Shown: positions 34,056-46,530, counted from the stretch's first letter. The stretch is DNA of 64,000 bases from Aaosphaeria pasadenensis (GCA_022813625.1 JAKLMB010000012.1:124001-188000), one strand, 5' to 3'. Numbers and translations: made by a program. The notes: generated by a model from the letters alone, not told the origin.

Positions 34056-35051
34056 CGATGAGAATGAGGAATGCATAATCACGTAAAGCCGGATTTCGGA
34101 TGGAGCAATTGGGGATGGCAAGCTTGGCCTCACCCGCCAGCCGCGAATTGCAAGTCGCAAGTCTGCAGGTTGGGAGAATTTCCCCACTACTAGCGAGGCA
34201 TGGATGCATAAGGCGTTGAGGTGTTGGGCGTTCGCTGATACGGCGCGCCTCCCGCCTACAGGCTATATAGTACCTTACCTTACAGACTGCATACTGTACA
34301 GTACAATAATGATTATCAGTACTACTATTATTATTGTACTCTGGTAGTGAATAGAGTTGGTAAATCAGCCTCCAGATTGATGAGACATTTTTGATTGGTT
34401 ATCATGTCACCTCCTGTGGTATCACTGAGGAATGAAGATTAAAGAGTGGGTATTCGGACATAGGCGAAGAGGTTGATCACATCACTGAAAAGGGCGAGGT
34501 ACATGATACATAGTACACAATCCCTTGCCATTATTATTCATGGTGATGGATGGTCATTACACACGAGTACTGTAACTACTGTTACTTGTACTTTAGACAG
34601 TTGTTACTTACGAGTACGAGTGAATAATTAGTAGAGTTTGAACAAGCGCCATTTTTCATTGGTAGAAGGGTTAAGGGTGGTTTTTTCTGTTGGATAGGAT
34701 GGAGCCGCCGAGCCAACCTCGTACAAGTACAAGCGCATGTACAGGGCTGAGCCTCTAGTGAAGACTTGTTGCGAGTTACGACTGAACTACTGACTGGCCA
34801 GTCCCGTCCAGTCTAGGGTTCCATATGAAGTCTTCCCATCACGTGATATATGATCTGCACCGCCCACGCCGACCCTGCCAATTCTTTCGCGGTCCGACTT
34901 CCGCAATCATAACCATAACCCAGATTCCACATCCCCCCCAACCACCAACCAAGCCTCATTCATCCATCCGTCCATCATCTTCATCCCAATCCCCCAACTC
35001 CAATTCCAACAACTGCAACACTTACACTATCCACCGAATCGCTCAATCACA
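34056..35051. other. Gene-free stretch with small inverted repeats
   Basis: No gene seen. From 34260 to 34620 the DNA is rich in GTAC and TACT words. An imperfect inverted repeat lies at 34566-34592 (AGTACTGTAAC facing GTTACTTGTACT). The last 130 bases are the C-rich leader of the Zn2Cys6 gene. Confidence 0.45.
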
Positions 35052-35134
35052 ATGGAGCGATCATGAGCCCGGAGAATGCCAGACCAACCGATCCAGTCCC
35101 GAGTGGTCCGTCGGAGGAATCCACGCCCAATTAA
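35052..35134 (+). promoter_or_regulatory. Two overlapping upstream ORFs at the Zn2Cys6 gene
   Basis: uORF1 (35052-35066) encodes four residues. uORF2 (35063-35134, 23 codons) begins inside uORF1 and runs past the main ATG at 35076 in another frame. A ribosome starting at either could not start normally at the main ATG, so translation of the regulator would depend on leaky scanning or reinitiation. Confidence 0.6.
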
Positions 35135-37574
35135 TTCATGTGTCGAGTGTCGCACCCGCAAAAGTAGATGCTCAAAAACCCATCCTTGCCAGAATTGCAC
35201 CGCTTTTGGTCGAGAGTGTGTCTTCATCACAGTTCCCGAGAGTGCCGCCCGCAAGAAGCAGAGGGAGAGCCTCTCCAAATCCAATGGCGACTGGACCGAA
35301 CCCATCCCCGTGAGGACCGCATCCCAGGCCACCACCACCACTACCAAGGCCGAACAGTATGAGTCTAAATACGAAACCAAATATGATGTCTCTAGCACTA
35401 GTGCCATCACCACTACCCCAGGAACTCCACCCAGAGATTATGAGTGGGAAGCTTACCAACAGCATGTCGAGGTCGACGACGGCGACGCCTGGGAGAAACT
35501 TCCCGCCGAACCGGAAGAGACCAATGACGACGTCTACGAGGACGAAGATGACGACGAGGACCAGATTGCAACTGACCTGACCATTCGGATTGGCCGCATG
35601 ATCATTTGTGAGAACATCACTGGATTCTTCCGACCTCAGTACGCAGAAGAACTGGGGAAACTCCTTGTCGAGCATCCCGCTACCACCACAGCATCTGTGG
35701 CAGGGCAGCGCGCTCCGCAGTCTTCTGGACTTCTATCTGCAGAGCATATGCCTTCATTGGCTCCATCGCTGAGTTTGCTGTTGGGATCTTCAACACCTCT
35801 TCCGCAATGCAACGATTTAGATCCCCCAGACCTTCCGAACAAGGCCGAAACAGAAGCTCTAGCCCAGAGATATCTCGAAGCCGTCAGTCCGCTTGCTCAC
35901 GTCTTGCATATGCCTTCCTTCAGACGCCTATTCGACCGATTCTGGATGAATGTCGAGCTCGGTACTCCGAATCAGAATTCTTGTACAGCTCTGATCCTCG
36001 CAGTCTGTATGGCTGCCGCTGCATCCTTATCTCCCTTGCAAGCAAAAGCACAGTTCGGTATTACTAAGGAAGACTTATTCATCCGACTGCAGAAGGCTAC
36101 GGAACGTGCCCTACTCCGGGCCAATTGGGCGAAAACCTCGAATATTCGCACATTGCAGGCACTCACAATCTATCTGGTACGTTAACAAAAGTCTGCTAGC
36201 CATTGTAACTTCAATTATTCACGCTTCTAGATACCCTTGTGCAGGGCACAGATTTCGCGAGCGACTTCGGTAGTAGTCGGTGCATTAGTTCGACTAGCGC
36301 AATGTATTGGCATTCATCGCTTAAGCCATACATCTGCGAACAGCCTGACGCCATTGCAGCGCCACGTGCGCTCGCTGCTGTGGTACCAGATCTGTTTCCT
36401 CGACTTCAAAACAGCAGAAGCCCAAGGTCCTCATCCGTCCATCCGCGCTGACGACTTTGATATCCCTCTTCCACTCAATGTAGATGATGATGTCTTCGAA
36501 TTCGGATCTTCGAAGTGGCAACATCACCCAACCCCTGCTCAAGGGTGGACTGATGTCACGCTATCTCTGATCCGATATGAGTGCAACGAGATTCATCGAC
36601 TCATCTTCCGAGGAAGGATAGAGATGGACCGCAAGACCATCACGCTCCATGACTTGCGCGCTCGGGTAGAGGCGAAAAAGAAGTACATCCATGCCAAGTA
36701 CCTCCGATACCTGGATGCGTCAGATTCTATCCAGCGCTATGCGGGTTTGGTGGCCACCTTGCTCATGTCTCGATGCGACTCTATGCTTCTTTATCGACAC
36801 TTGCCGCAAGCCTCACTTCAACCGCGGTCGGATCCCGAGAATCGACTCCGAGACATATTGTTGACTGCTGCGCTCAACACGCTAGAGATTGGAGCCACCC
36901 TTGACACGTTACCTTCGCTGAGCGCCTGGGCATGGTATTCCACCACCTATCAGCAGTACCATGCGGTTCTCCTGCTCCTCACAGAGTTATATCGAACGCC
37001 CGACCTGCCAAGGAAAGACCGAATGATGACGATAGTCGATCATATTTTCGGACACTGCTACGGTGTTGGTATTCGAGAACGCTGCTCAGATCTACTGTGG
37101 ACTGTAAAGGAAAACCTTGAAGCTTTCTACATCATGAAAGGAATTAACAAAAAGCGCACGACGCAGTCTCTCCAGCAGCCTCCATATCGACCCCTTCGCC
37201 AAGGCTCCATGAATACCCCAGAGTTCCAAATGGCACTGCAAAGTCAATTGCAGACGCCAATGGACAACCTAGACTTTGACAGTCTGCTCGGAGGTCTAGC
37301 ATCGGGCGGAAGTGCGGAAGGATTTGAGGACTTCCTAGCACAAATGCCACAAGCTGAAGGCCATGGGGCGATATTCATGCCAGCAGACACCAATGGAGTA
37401 CAGGTACAAGGTAACGAATGGATGGAAGGCAGCGTGCAGAGCGTACAGAGCGTGCAAAGCACAAGTCCCAATGCAAGCCTACATCAATGGGTGCGTATCG
37501 CCAGAACAGGTTCGTTTAACAATCAGTTGCTCACGAGTAAGCAGGAAAATTGGAATATACAGCCCCAGAATTGA
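35076..37574 (+). CDS. Zn2Cys6 fungal transcription factor
   Basis: Gal4-type binuclear zinc-cluster regulator. Exons 35076-36176 and 36231-37574 (54-nt intron, phase 0) give 814 residues. The six Cys are at residues 22, 25, 32, 38, 41 and 48 in a C-x2-C-x6-C-x5-C-x2-C-x6-C arrangement with the basic RTRKSR loop. A highly acidic DEDDDEDQ stretch follows near 155. The fungal-specific regulatory middle domain spans about 255-500: AVSPLAHVLHMPSFRRLFDR, CMAAAASLSPLQAK, and after the intron VVVGALVRLAQCIGIHR and RRVRSLLWYQICFLD-like helices. The C-terminus has a VQS triplet repeat. Homologs of this layout include farnesol- or lipid-response factors, but I cannot name a target. Nuclear. The start carries overlapping uORFs. 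Confidence 0.88.
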
Positions 37575-37991
37575 TGCGACGACATGTATACTGCTACATA
37601 TTGGATCTCCGATTGACACGCATGCCACGATCTCATACGATCTGATTTGACTATTTTCTTACAAAACGACAAAATAACGGTTTATGCCAATTCTTCACTT
37701 CTTTAAAGTCTGCTACGAGCAATAAATCTACACTACAGTTGAATCTCAAATCTAGACCTCCAACCGGAGAACAAACATTCAATAATGCGCGATGTACCGC
37801 CTAGTAAAAATGAGAAACGACATGATGTAATCAGCAAAGCCCGCTTACTGAGCAAGGGCCAAAAAAAGTGGGGGAGGTTCAACTGCAGCTCATCGCGACT
37901 CTCTACTGGTAATTACTTTATGTAGAATTGACTGCGCCCACACCGCGCACGCATCGTTACAAAGTGGCCGAAACAAACAAAAACAAGTCTC
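37575..37991. other. Gene-free stretch
   Basis: 3' flank of the regulator and promoter of the next small gene. Contains CAAATCTAGACCTCCAACC and an A-run near 37861; no gene seen. Confidence 0.4.
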
Positions 37992-38474
37992 ATGGAAGAT
38001 AAAACGTATCAAGTACTCAACATCCCCTTCCGACCGCATTATCCGGGGTCACTAGATAGCAAGATGATAAGACCGAATGTATCAGTAGAGGAGATCAGAG
38101 GTCTGGCCGGACATACGCTGCCGCAATGGCGGAAATTTATTGTACGCACTCACACTGCTCCTATCTACTTCAGAAATTCAATCTATTACACCCCACGCAC
38201 TCTTCGTCTTCACTAGGAACAGACCCAACTGATGCGATCCACGCAGTCAATTACCCGCACCATTTCGACAGCACTAGTCTCCCAAAACCCCACTTCAACT
38301 CTTCTGGGCTACACATATCTCCCCACAGAGCGGAAATTAGCCATAAGAAGGGAAATCGATGAAGAGTGCCATCAGCAAGGTATCCCGGTGGTGAGCGAGG
38401 AGGTCCTGGAGTGGCGGATGGACATTGCGTTGGGAGATGCGAGGAAGAGAGCTGGTATCAGGAACGCGTGTTGA
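37992..38474 (+). CDS. Small hypothetical protein, 135 residues
   Basis: Exons 37992-38141 and 38217-38474 (75-nt intron, phase 0). I do not recognise it. The N-terminal half is basic/neutral with YQVLNIPFRPHYPG and VEEIRGLAGHTLPQWRKFI. The second exon contains TLLGYTYLPTERKLAIRREI and a helical EEVLEWRMDIALGDARKRAG end. No signal peptide or membrane span. It sits at the left border of the decayed block and is itself intact with a good codon texture, so it is probably a real conserved small gene. Confidence 0.6.
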
Positions 38475-38832
38475 ATGTGAATTTTGCGCGAAATGGTTGC
38501 ACGTGGACGTTAGGACCAACAGAGATCTATTTACGTACTTAGATGTTACCAATGAATGAAATGAATCAGGCCAAATGTGTTGTTGGTCCTGACACTCGTG
38601 ACGAGTAATGCCGTGCGATCACACGCTCACATATGCAAAAGAATCTTGCTCACGAGGAACTCATCGTTTGCCCTCTACCCATTCGTGCCCATCCTTCGAC
38701 CGATAATGCTTCAGGCAATCTCCAAGTACTAATATTATACCCCATCTCCCCATCCATCCATTTTCCTTCGTTCTCTACAAAACATTCCCCCAACTCAAAA
38801 AGAAAAGAGTAACAAAACACCACTCTTCAAAG
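38475..38832. promoter_or_regulatory. Promoter-like leader of a decayed gene
   Basis: From about 38690 to 38832 the DNA turns into a C/T-rich leader (CCATCTCCCCATCCATCC, TTTTCCTTCGTTCTC) followed by an A-rich start context before the ATG at 38833. This is what active genes in the window have, so the decayed gene that follows seems to keep its promoter. Confidence 0.4.
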
Positions 38833-39690
38833 ATGTCTCTTCTCGAGCATCTCCTCCAAACTATCCCGGCGAGAAACTTGTCCCAAAACCTGATCAGAGC
38901 TCCAGTGATGGTTCCGCGATACTCGACAGCGACATCGATATCATGGCCTGAAACCCTTTTCGAATTACAAAACAATGAAACAATTCAAGAGACAAAGTCA
39001 CGGCCTTTGATGGAAAACACGGCTACTACAGAAACTATTGTCCGGGAGCAAAACGTAGCAGATGATGTGTCCTGTCACTAACTTCGACAACTGAATGGTC
39101 TGAGACTTTGCGGTTGGCGAAAGAAAGTTTGTATGGGATATCAAAGGATTCTCTTCGGCGGAAAACGAGGGCCTACTTCAGGGAGAACATCTGGAACGCA
39201 GCCGATACGCGACCTATGTTCTCCGCTATAGTCGACAAACAAAACTATGGCCCGAAACTGCGCAGCTGGATGAAAAAGGATTGTTAGGACACGCCATGAC
39301 CTCCTTGAATGGAAAACGCGGCTACTACACAATGCGAAGGGTTCCTCCTATGGCACGAAAAGCGCTCACTTGTAGAACACATGGGAGAAACCTGAAATTG
39401 TGGACATTGATGGGAAAAACTGGAATAATGCAGCATTATGCTCTCGGTCCTCCCTCGCCCTTCCCATCCTTCGCCGTTAGAAGAAAAATCATGGAAAAAA
39501 GGCGTGCAGACAGACGAAAAATGCCGTTGTGTCTGCTGCATGATCGAATCATACCCGAGCCCGAAATATCAGACATCCTCACACGTCTGGTGCAATGTGC
39601 CCTGCAAACTTGGTCTCGGATCAAAGCAGAATGGACAAGAATATCCGGAATGGGTTCCGAAGGGGAGGCGTTTCTGTGAAAACTTTTGAA
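38833..39690 (+). pseudogene. Decayed Cys-rich protein gene
   Basis: An ATG at 38833 after a promoter-like leader opens an 82-codon frame. The text then continues in another frame after 39076 (LTSTTEWSETLRLAKESLYG, YFRENIWNAADTRPMFSAIV) with several in-frame stops near 39286-39430. It ends with a Cys-rich segment containing CRCVCCMI and HVWCNVPCKLGLG, which could be a zinc-binding motif, stopping near 39690. A single frameshift plus scattered stops indicates a broken gene. Family unknown. Confidence 0.5.
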
Positions 39691-40273
39691 TGACTACGTC
39701 GTATGGGTGGGTTGCTGAGAAACTACGACAAAGCAACAAATTATGAGCGGGAGGAAAATAAGAAAACTCTGCTTGGGTATGTGTTGCGTGGGGCTTCTTC
39801 AGGGTCGAAAACAAAGACTTTGAAACTCGAAAGCATGTTTGCAAAAGCTTTCGACGAAGAAATTTATGTTGCGTTGGGGGCTTTCGAGGTTTCGTGCACT
39901 TTTGATGTCCCCTCCGTGTTTTGTCGAACAAACTATCTCGGATCTGTGATGAATCGGCTGTTCGGCTGCGGGCGAAATGTCGAGTATGGAGATCAAATAT
40001 GGAGAGCTTTTGGGCGAGGAAGTTGGAATGTGCTGGTGCTGGTGAGCATCATCTTAGCAGAGTGGTAGTGTGGATTGTCATCGTCGTCTTTTTGAGTGTA
40101 TGTGATGTGTGGAAGTCGATTCTTGATAATGTTAGGGAAGATGTATGTGATTGCGATTGTTTCGATACGCTGCATAACTTCTGGATGGGTCTGCGTAGCA
40201 TGATCATCAGCGGCATCTTGACGATTCTTCTACATCGCAAAAGCATGAGCACTCATGGCACTGAACGACCTAT

Positions 40274-40345
40274 TATTCTCAACCCCTCTCATCGAAACAT
40301 TACTCTCAACACCTCGCATCGAAACATTACTCTCATGACGCCCGA
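40274..40345 (+). repeat. 27-bp tandem repeat
   Basis: Two near-identical copies (40274-40300 and 40301-40327, sharing CATCGAAACATT) and a partial third. In the open frame there they encode the nine-residue unit LNPSHRNIT / LNTSHRNIT. Confidence 0.7.
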
Positions 40346-41399
40346 ATATCGAGCGGATGGCCATTACGGCCACCCACCAATCCAACAATCAATCCCACTC
40401 TCGCAGAACCGGTGACATTGAACTCAAACTGACGGCGTTTGACAGCAACACCCAGTATAAATACTCTCGTCCCCAGCGCCTTTCCGTTCATTCTCCTCCA
40501 TACCAAAAATCTTTGAAATTCATCAAAAACCATCAGATTTCCAGAGCATGTGGACGCTCAAATTCTACAAAGGCAAACATGAGAAGAACCGGGAGGAAGT
40601 GCATCCAAAACTCTAAAACCAACTCTGATGTTGTGGGTGAGAATCGTCATGGCCTTCGAAGTGATTCAGGTATACTTCGATGCTATAACTGATACGATGT
40701 TCCGGCATGAGAAGAGTTTGGTTCTTGGATTTGTCGACAACACTTCATCTAGATGGATGGTCCTAGGACCCCCCAAAAATATGACGTGAACTTTACATGT
40801 TGTGTTGCCTCTGGCCGCTCTGGATGGGTCTAATGCTAGTTTCCATGTTTCCAATTCCGCACGAAGCGTTTTCATGACGGGAGGTAGGGATCTTGTCTTC
40901 ATCAAAGGTCTACCATCATCGTGGTTGCGAGCGACATATGGTCGTGGGCCAACCCTGGTCTTGTATCATCACACCAAGCAGAATCCATTCGTCATATGTG
41001 TTCGGATGGCTCGTCTTCTTAAATAACATCACCAGTTGCCTATGGGTTTCTGGCATATGCACTCTTCCCATCCCTAATACGCTTGCGCCAAAATCCTCTG
41101 GCAGCAAAAGCACACGTCCACTGGCAGTATGAGCGCCAGAAGGCTTGCGGAATTCGAATGTGAGAACTCGGGATTATGCATTACCAAGGAGTCTCCTGCT
41201 GTTTTCCTTATGCGAAGAAAAAACAAAGGTTCCGGGATACGATGGTTATGCCTGAACGCGCTATCACACTTTGCCCTGTGAGCCGCGAGGTTCCAGATTT
41301 TGCATATAAGAGTGTTTTGTCATCAGCGGAGTCAAATCTTTCTCTTCGGAAAACCGTCTACCGAACGGAATCATCGAAAATCAATCATTTCCATGCGTG

Positions 41400-41951
41400 A
41401 TTTCTAAGTAAAATGAGAGAGCAATACATTTTGATGGAGATTGAGCAACAGCATGTCATGGCTGTACTTTGCTTCGTTGGCTTCCGGGCAGCAACATACA
41501 TGTTGATACAGCTTACTGGGGAGAAGATTTCCATCATCGAACGCTTCGATCGGTCGTTGGAGTGCTGACAGAGCGTAAAGACGAAGAACGCCGTGCACGA
41601 CGACTTAGAAGTGCTGGTACTACCGTAACATATGTGAACGCCGGGCTGAACCTTAAAAAGTCCTGCCACATTATCCACGCCTTCTCTCCAGCACCAAGCG
41701 CCGTGATCTGGACACAGGCGATGGGACGTGCCGTCTGCTTTGGGAAGCTCTTCCGCTGCCTCATCTTCGAATATTTTGTTGATGGGACTTTTAATGTGAA
41801 GCAACTGCAGCGATCAACGGCTAACGCACTGTACGGCATTGCCGCAAGCATCTCGATGGAGGGCGGAGGTAGGAAAGGCGAATGGACGAAACTGGCAAAC
41901 TTCAAACACTACATCCTCCACGATGGACACTTGTATGGAAGGTTCAGTTGA
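41400..41951 (+). pseudogene. Remnant of a SNF2-type helicase, C-terminal half
   Basis: Two frames together read like the SNF2 helicase C-terminal domain. The first, 41400-41580, has MAVLCFVGFRAATYM and LTGEKISIIERFDRSLE, which matches the segment before motif V. After a frame change near 41580-41630 the second frame has VNAGLNLKKSCHIIHAF (motif V region) and IWTQAMGRAVCFGK (motif VI, Q-x2-GR), then FEYFVDGTFNVKQLQRST. In intact enzymes motif VI has two Arg fingers, here partly lost (AMGRAVCFG). SNF2 proteins are ATP-driven chromatin remodellers. The N-terminal ATPase half is not readable upstream, so only a piece survives. Confidence 0.5.
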
Positions 41952-44689
41952 TGGAAAGATGATTGTGATAACCATCAATGACTCCCGGGGTTTGTGGAGA
42001 GACTATAGTGTACATGAGAGCACATCGAACCACGTGGACCATGCTTTTGGACCTCAGAAAGGGGAAGAAAATGTCAGTACACGATTGGCGCCCATGGCGC
42101 GGATTCTCAACACGCCAAACAGCAATGATATGAAGCCTGACTCTCTTGTTATCATAATTCTTAGTCCGGCTTAGACCACCCACCCTAAGACAATATTTTC
42201 GACTACTTCCCTAATTCTATCTCTCGCCGCAGCAGAGTTCAATCATATCATGACACCACGACAAAACAATGAATTCCCACTTCATGAACTATCAGAAGAT
42301 CGCGATATGCATGGGCGTGAATTTTCCCCCAGATCATCTCACCTCAGAGTCACGAATATATTGAAGAGACTCCAAGTTCCAAATCACAAATTGTCAGCAA
42401 TATCATGGTGTATGAGTCCTGTACGACTCGCTTTGCTCGTGGTTCGTCATTCTTTTTGCGGAAAGTCAGGACGTAGACAGACTAGCTTGTGAGTGTCTGT
42501 TCGTCAATGCATCCACTCATCTCGTTTCTCACGTCTACGAATTTGGTATCTACCATTATTCAATGGAAAATAAACCGGAATTCAAATCAACCTGTTCCTA
42601 TCATGCCATGCTGCCACGAAATGGGCATGGGTACGACGTGATGTTGCGCGGTTCATTCTCCACACAACTATCTCTATCAGTTGTTTTCGTGTAAGATATT
42701 TAACAGTTATGTACCCAACGATCATGCAGCTCAAATATTCTATCCGGGACGTACATTTTCGCATCAATATGTATGTACCACCTCGAGATGGAGGCCACCA
42801 ACATCAAGAAATGCGAGGTTAAAAGTGATCGAACTGAACGTACACGATTGTCATGTCAGTCCCTTGACTAACAACTACTTTTACACGACTTTGAAGGGAT
42901 TCAATCGCCACTTGGACGAATCTACTCATGAAGGGGTCAAAACCCCTAAAAATTGTCTCTCTACGATCGACTTCAACCTTACCATTTGTGAAGTCCTCCC
43001 GCTTGCAATAAACTGCAATTGATATTTTTTATGACCAGGAGTTTTGTTCAACATTTACTTGTTGGCAGCATACACGAAATACATTCCATGAGTTACCATA
43101 TGTGCCGCTGTAAAACTCCAATTTGAACAAAAGACAAATACTTTCGATGATCCAAAATTGTTCAGGTTCTCAGTAATCATTCCCGCAGTTTTCAAGATAT
43201 TATCCACATGTTTTCGGTCATGATATGATGTTACGACCTCAAAAATTGACATGGGAGAGTTGAATGAGTGAGTCCTGGATGATTCTGCTCGGCTGCTCAC
43301 GTAGGAGAAGATAAACTCGTCAGTCCATGGGACAAAAGTGAAATCCATCTCTGATGCTCTCTTGAATTTTTATCAGTTCCTCTTCATGGGAATCAAGACG
43401 GCTATCAAGTCTCACTGCGGCCAAGAATTCATGAATGTGTTCTTTGGATCTTCGGAACTCAACTTTCCACCACCGCACTGGCATTGAGGCAGAATCCCAC
43501 TAAAGCACACTGAGCAAATGGCGTTTCGAACTGGAGGAATACCAAAATATCAGCGACAGCATCTGCAACATCTCCGTGCGCTCTCCGAGCTTTCATTTCT
43601 CCACTTAATGCTGAATCTCCTTCGTTTCACAAGGCTGTCCGCATATGGTGAGCCACTAAATGAACAATTTCAAGTCGGATACCGCGTTTGTCACGGAGCA
43701 AAATTAGGGGAGTATAAGGGCCATATGCAACATGACTGAGACAAATTTATGTATACGCGAGCACCATATGCATTACGCGGCGAAAGATGCGTTGTTCGAT
43801 GCTGTACGGTCACTCGCCTATGTTGAACCTTCTTGTCAGGACCGCATAACTTTATACATCTTTTCGGACCAACGCACATGTCTCTGAACAAAGCTGTTAC
43901 ATCCAACAAGCAGGTTCGGGCAGGCCTATGGTAACAACTCATGAACAGAACTGCATAAGTGCTCTACAGATACCAAAAGTCCTGTTAACACGATGGCATT
44001 TGGTCCTTGTGTTTCCCGATCTTCAATTTCCTTGTACTGCGCCTGAGACACTGGGCCTTTGAAACATAGATATGGGAAGCTACCTCATCAAATGACGGGA
44101 CAAGGCCATCGCGCTACAAATAACAGTTGCCCTTTTACATCCTTGGACAGAGTCAAAATGTTAGAGGCGATACATTCATGTTGCCGGAACATGACGAATC
44201 AAACAAACATGAACCAAGGTTTCGTTGCGATGTTGCATACATCTCAAGCAATTATTTCCTCCTCCGACTTTACAATCAAAAGTACAGCAAATAGCAACAT
44301 GTGACAATCCTCAAGCCAGGGAGTCGACAGGTTATGCGACCACATGGGCGTACAATACACCATTTGCGAAATATGTGATGGTGGTCCTCCACTCTAGTGG
44401 CCGATCTCCAGACCACCCCGTCCGTCCGATTCCAACGAAATATATGTGGATGCTTGCGTGTAGCATGCACAAAAAATCATACACTCATATGACCGCGCTT
44501 CCACGTCTTTTTCAATTGGATATCAATGGTATTTCTACCATCAGCATCCATCTAACATTAACCCTTTGTGCATTCCATAGTCTTCCCTGTAAAGCAAGGC
44601 ATGGATAATGATATGGAAAAAATGGTTCATGGGTTTTCCAGGTTCTTTATCTTCACACACATGGTTAAAGGGTTCCTCTTTCTTCCAAG

Positions 44690-45352
44690 ATGATCAGCAC
44701 AATCAACATCACTGATCGGCAAAATGCATTCCGAGCGAGAAAACCTGTGGTCACAGCCCCTATACCAGCTCAAATTCTCGAGGACGAGGTCGTTTTTAAT
44801 GCCCTGGATCTGCCATGCATGTCACAGAACATCGTGGAGCTGTTCATGTCAGGTATCACTGGGCACGACTTGCTATCCAGGGCAAGATAATCGAATGCCC
44901 CGGGACAAGCTTGTGGCGTCAAGGCCCTGGATTCGAGCAACAACACTGGCTTTTAGTTATTGGCCTCCGCTAGTGTATGATCAAACAGGCACGTGGATGT
45001 GCATGGCGTAGCCACGACCATCACTGCTGAGGACGGAAGAAAACTGTGGTCAACGCATCCTTGGTGGTCCCCCGAATGTTTTGAGAGGTATGTGGCCTTG
45101 GGCGAGACAAAACGGTCTTTTCAGGTGATCATTCGGCCTGGAGACAACCTCGTTCGGCCAGCTGGGACGATTCACAATTCCTACTTACTCGACTGATGCT
45201 ATATGATGGGCCACTTCTTCTGGAATGGAGCCGATATGAGTTGGACGATGTATTTGGTCTAGCTGGAAGAACGCAACGAATACCTCACCAACGAAGAACA
45301 TAAAAAGATGGTAGATCAGAAGATCCGGATGATCAAGGAGCGGTGGGGATGA
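44690..45352 (+). pseudogene. Remnant of a JmjC-type dioxygenase domain protein
   Basis: The core reads HVDVHGVATTITAEDGRKLW near 44990-45050, with the Fe-binding HxD, and then RPGDNLVRPAGTIHNSYLLD near 45140-45195, with the distal His. This spacing and text are typical of JmjC domains. A TGA follows directly (45194-45196) and the same frame continues with MMGHFFWNGADMSWTMYLV, a TAG near 45260, then a charged helix to a TGA at 45350-45352. Upstream, 44690-44890 is an open stretch (FNALDLPCMSQNIVELFM) in another frame. Stops and a frameshift show it is broken. JmjC enzymes are mostly histone or protein hydroxylases/demethylases. Confidence 0.55.
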
Positions 45353-45816
45353 AGAATGAAGCTTTCAAGTGGAGTGACAAGGAAGAGTGGGACACGTTCT
45401 TGCAATCAAAGCTATGCGAAAAAACGGAACGAAAGTCTCAAGGCATGTATTGAATTCAACATTGCTGTTTTGCACGTCGACAGACAAATTATCTGGCTGC
45501 ACGGGCCTGCGTCCACCCTCTCTCCTTTGGAATATGTGTCGCGGAATAGGCATTCTGAAGGGTGGCCAAATGTAAAGGCAAACTCGCGACGATCCACGAC
45601 CGATGACTCGTCCTCAATCCTGTCGTCCAAGACACTCTCTTCCAGGCCTCAAACTTACCACTGAGAAACAAAAAGAGGAAAAACAAAATGTGGGCGGTTG
45701 AAACAGAAATTTTTCAATGTGAACGGGTAATGAATGACCAGTAACATGTTTTGTCTCCCCCTTGGCATCCTGCAGCGGTACATCCAATGCCACAGAAAGG
45801 ATAAAAACGATACCAA

Positions 45817-46530
45817 GTGACCAAACACACGATGTCGATATTGCATGTCGTCGGCAGTATATATCCACTATCCAAAAGGTTCACGGCCCCTTCCACTCAT
45901 AATCAAGACTATCAAGTCTCTATGGCTCTGTACTCGCTATGGCAAATACAAAGGAATACCGGACACTATCATCACATTTGCAAACAGGAAGTCTCAAAGG
46001 TATGGACTGTGGAGGCTTTAATGATCCATTGTTCAAATCTCGGAATTTCTGTCTCTCGAAACTACACATCTCCTGTGAGAACAAAGGACAAAGACGATAA
46101 CTCTGGAATATTCCATGTTGCAAGGAAACTCGCCGGGTATTCCATTATGAGCAAGGAAACAGGACAAACAGCGCCGTATGCGTTCTCCCGGCTTGAAGCC
46201 AAGTTCAAAACAGAGAAAAGAGGACTTTTGGAGAAACAAAGCAGTGTCGAAGTGATCGTTCTGCATTTAATGAGGGAATCGAGTCCGAAAATCACTGCAA
46301 CAGCTCAGCGAGTGTGCTGTTTTTTCCTGCTTCCCCTCACTACTACAAAAGTGTTCTTCCCACACGATTTCTCGTACTCGAATGACCCCTCCAATACAAT
46401 CAGGGTAAACCATGCCGAACTTGACAAGCTTGTACCTATGGTGGCGAGAAAATCGATAATCGGCCGTTTTATAACATCTCGTGCGATATCAAAAATGGGT
46501 GGATTGCGTACATATGAACCCCGACGTTGA
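45817..46530 (+). other. Longest open frame in the decayed block (237 codons)
   Basis: An uninterrupted plus-strand frame without recognisable domain. It has no clear hydrophobic core and is rich in Ser, Thr and Lys. Protein-like text continues after its stop in another frame (WRRLFDLFRRSRLRHLVLRR near 46640-46690), suggesting it too belongs to a decayed gene. I would not call it a functional CDS. Confidence 0.25.

Noticed and set aside
43055..43348. Minus-strand frame with KVFVFCSNWSFTAAHMV, resembling the start of a SNF2 helicase C-terminal domain
   Set aside because: It is on the opposite strand from the better SNF2 remnant, only this short piece fits, and the frame further on does not continue the family. 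I treat it as possible coincidence.
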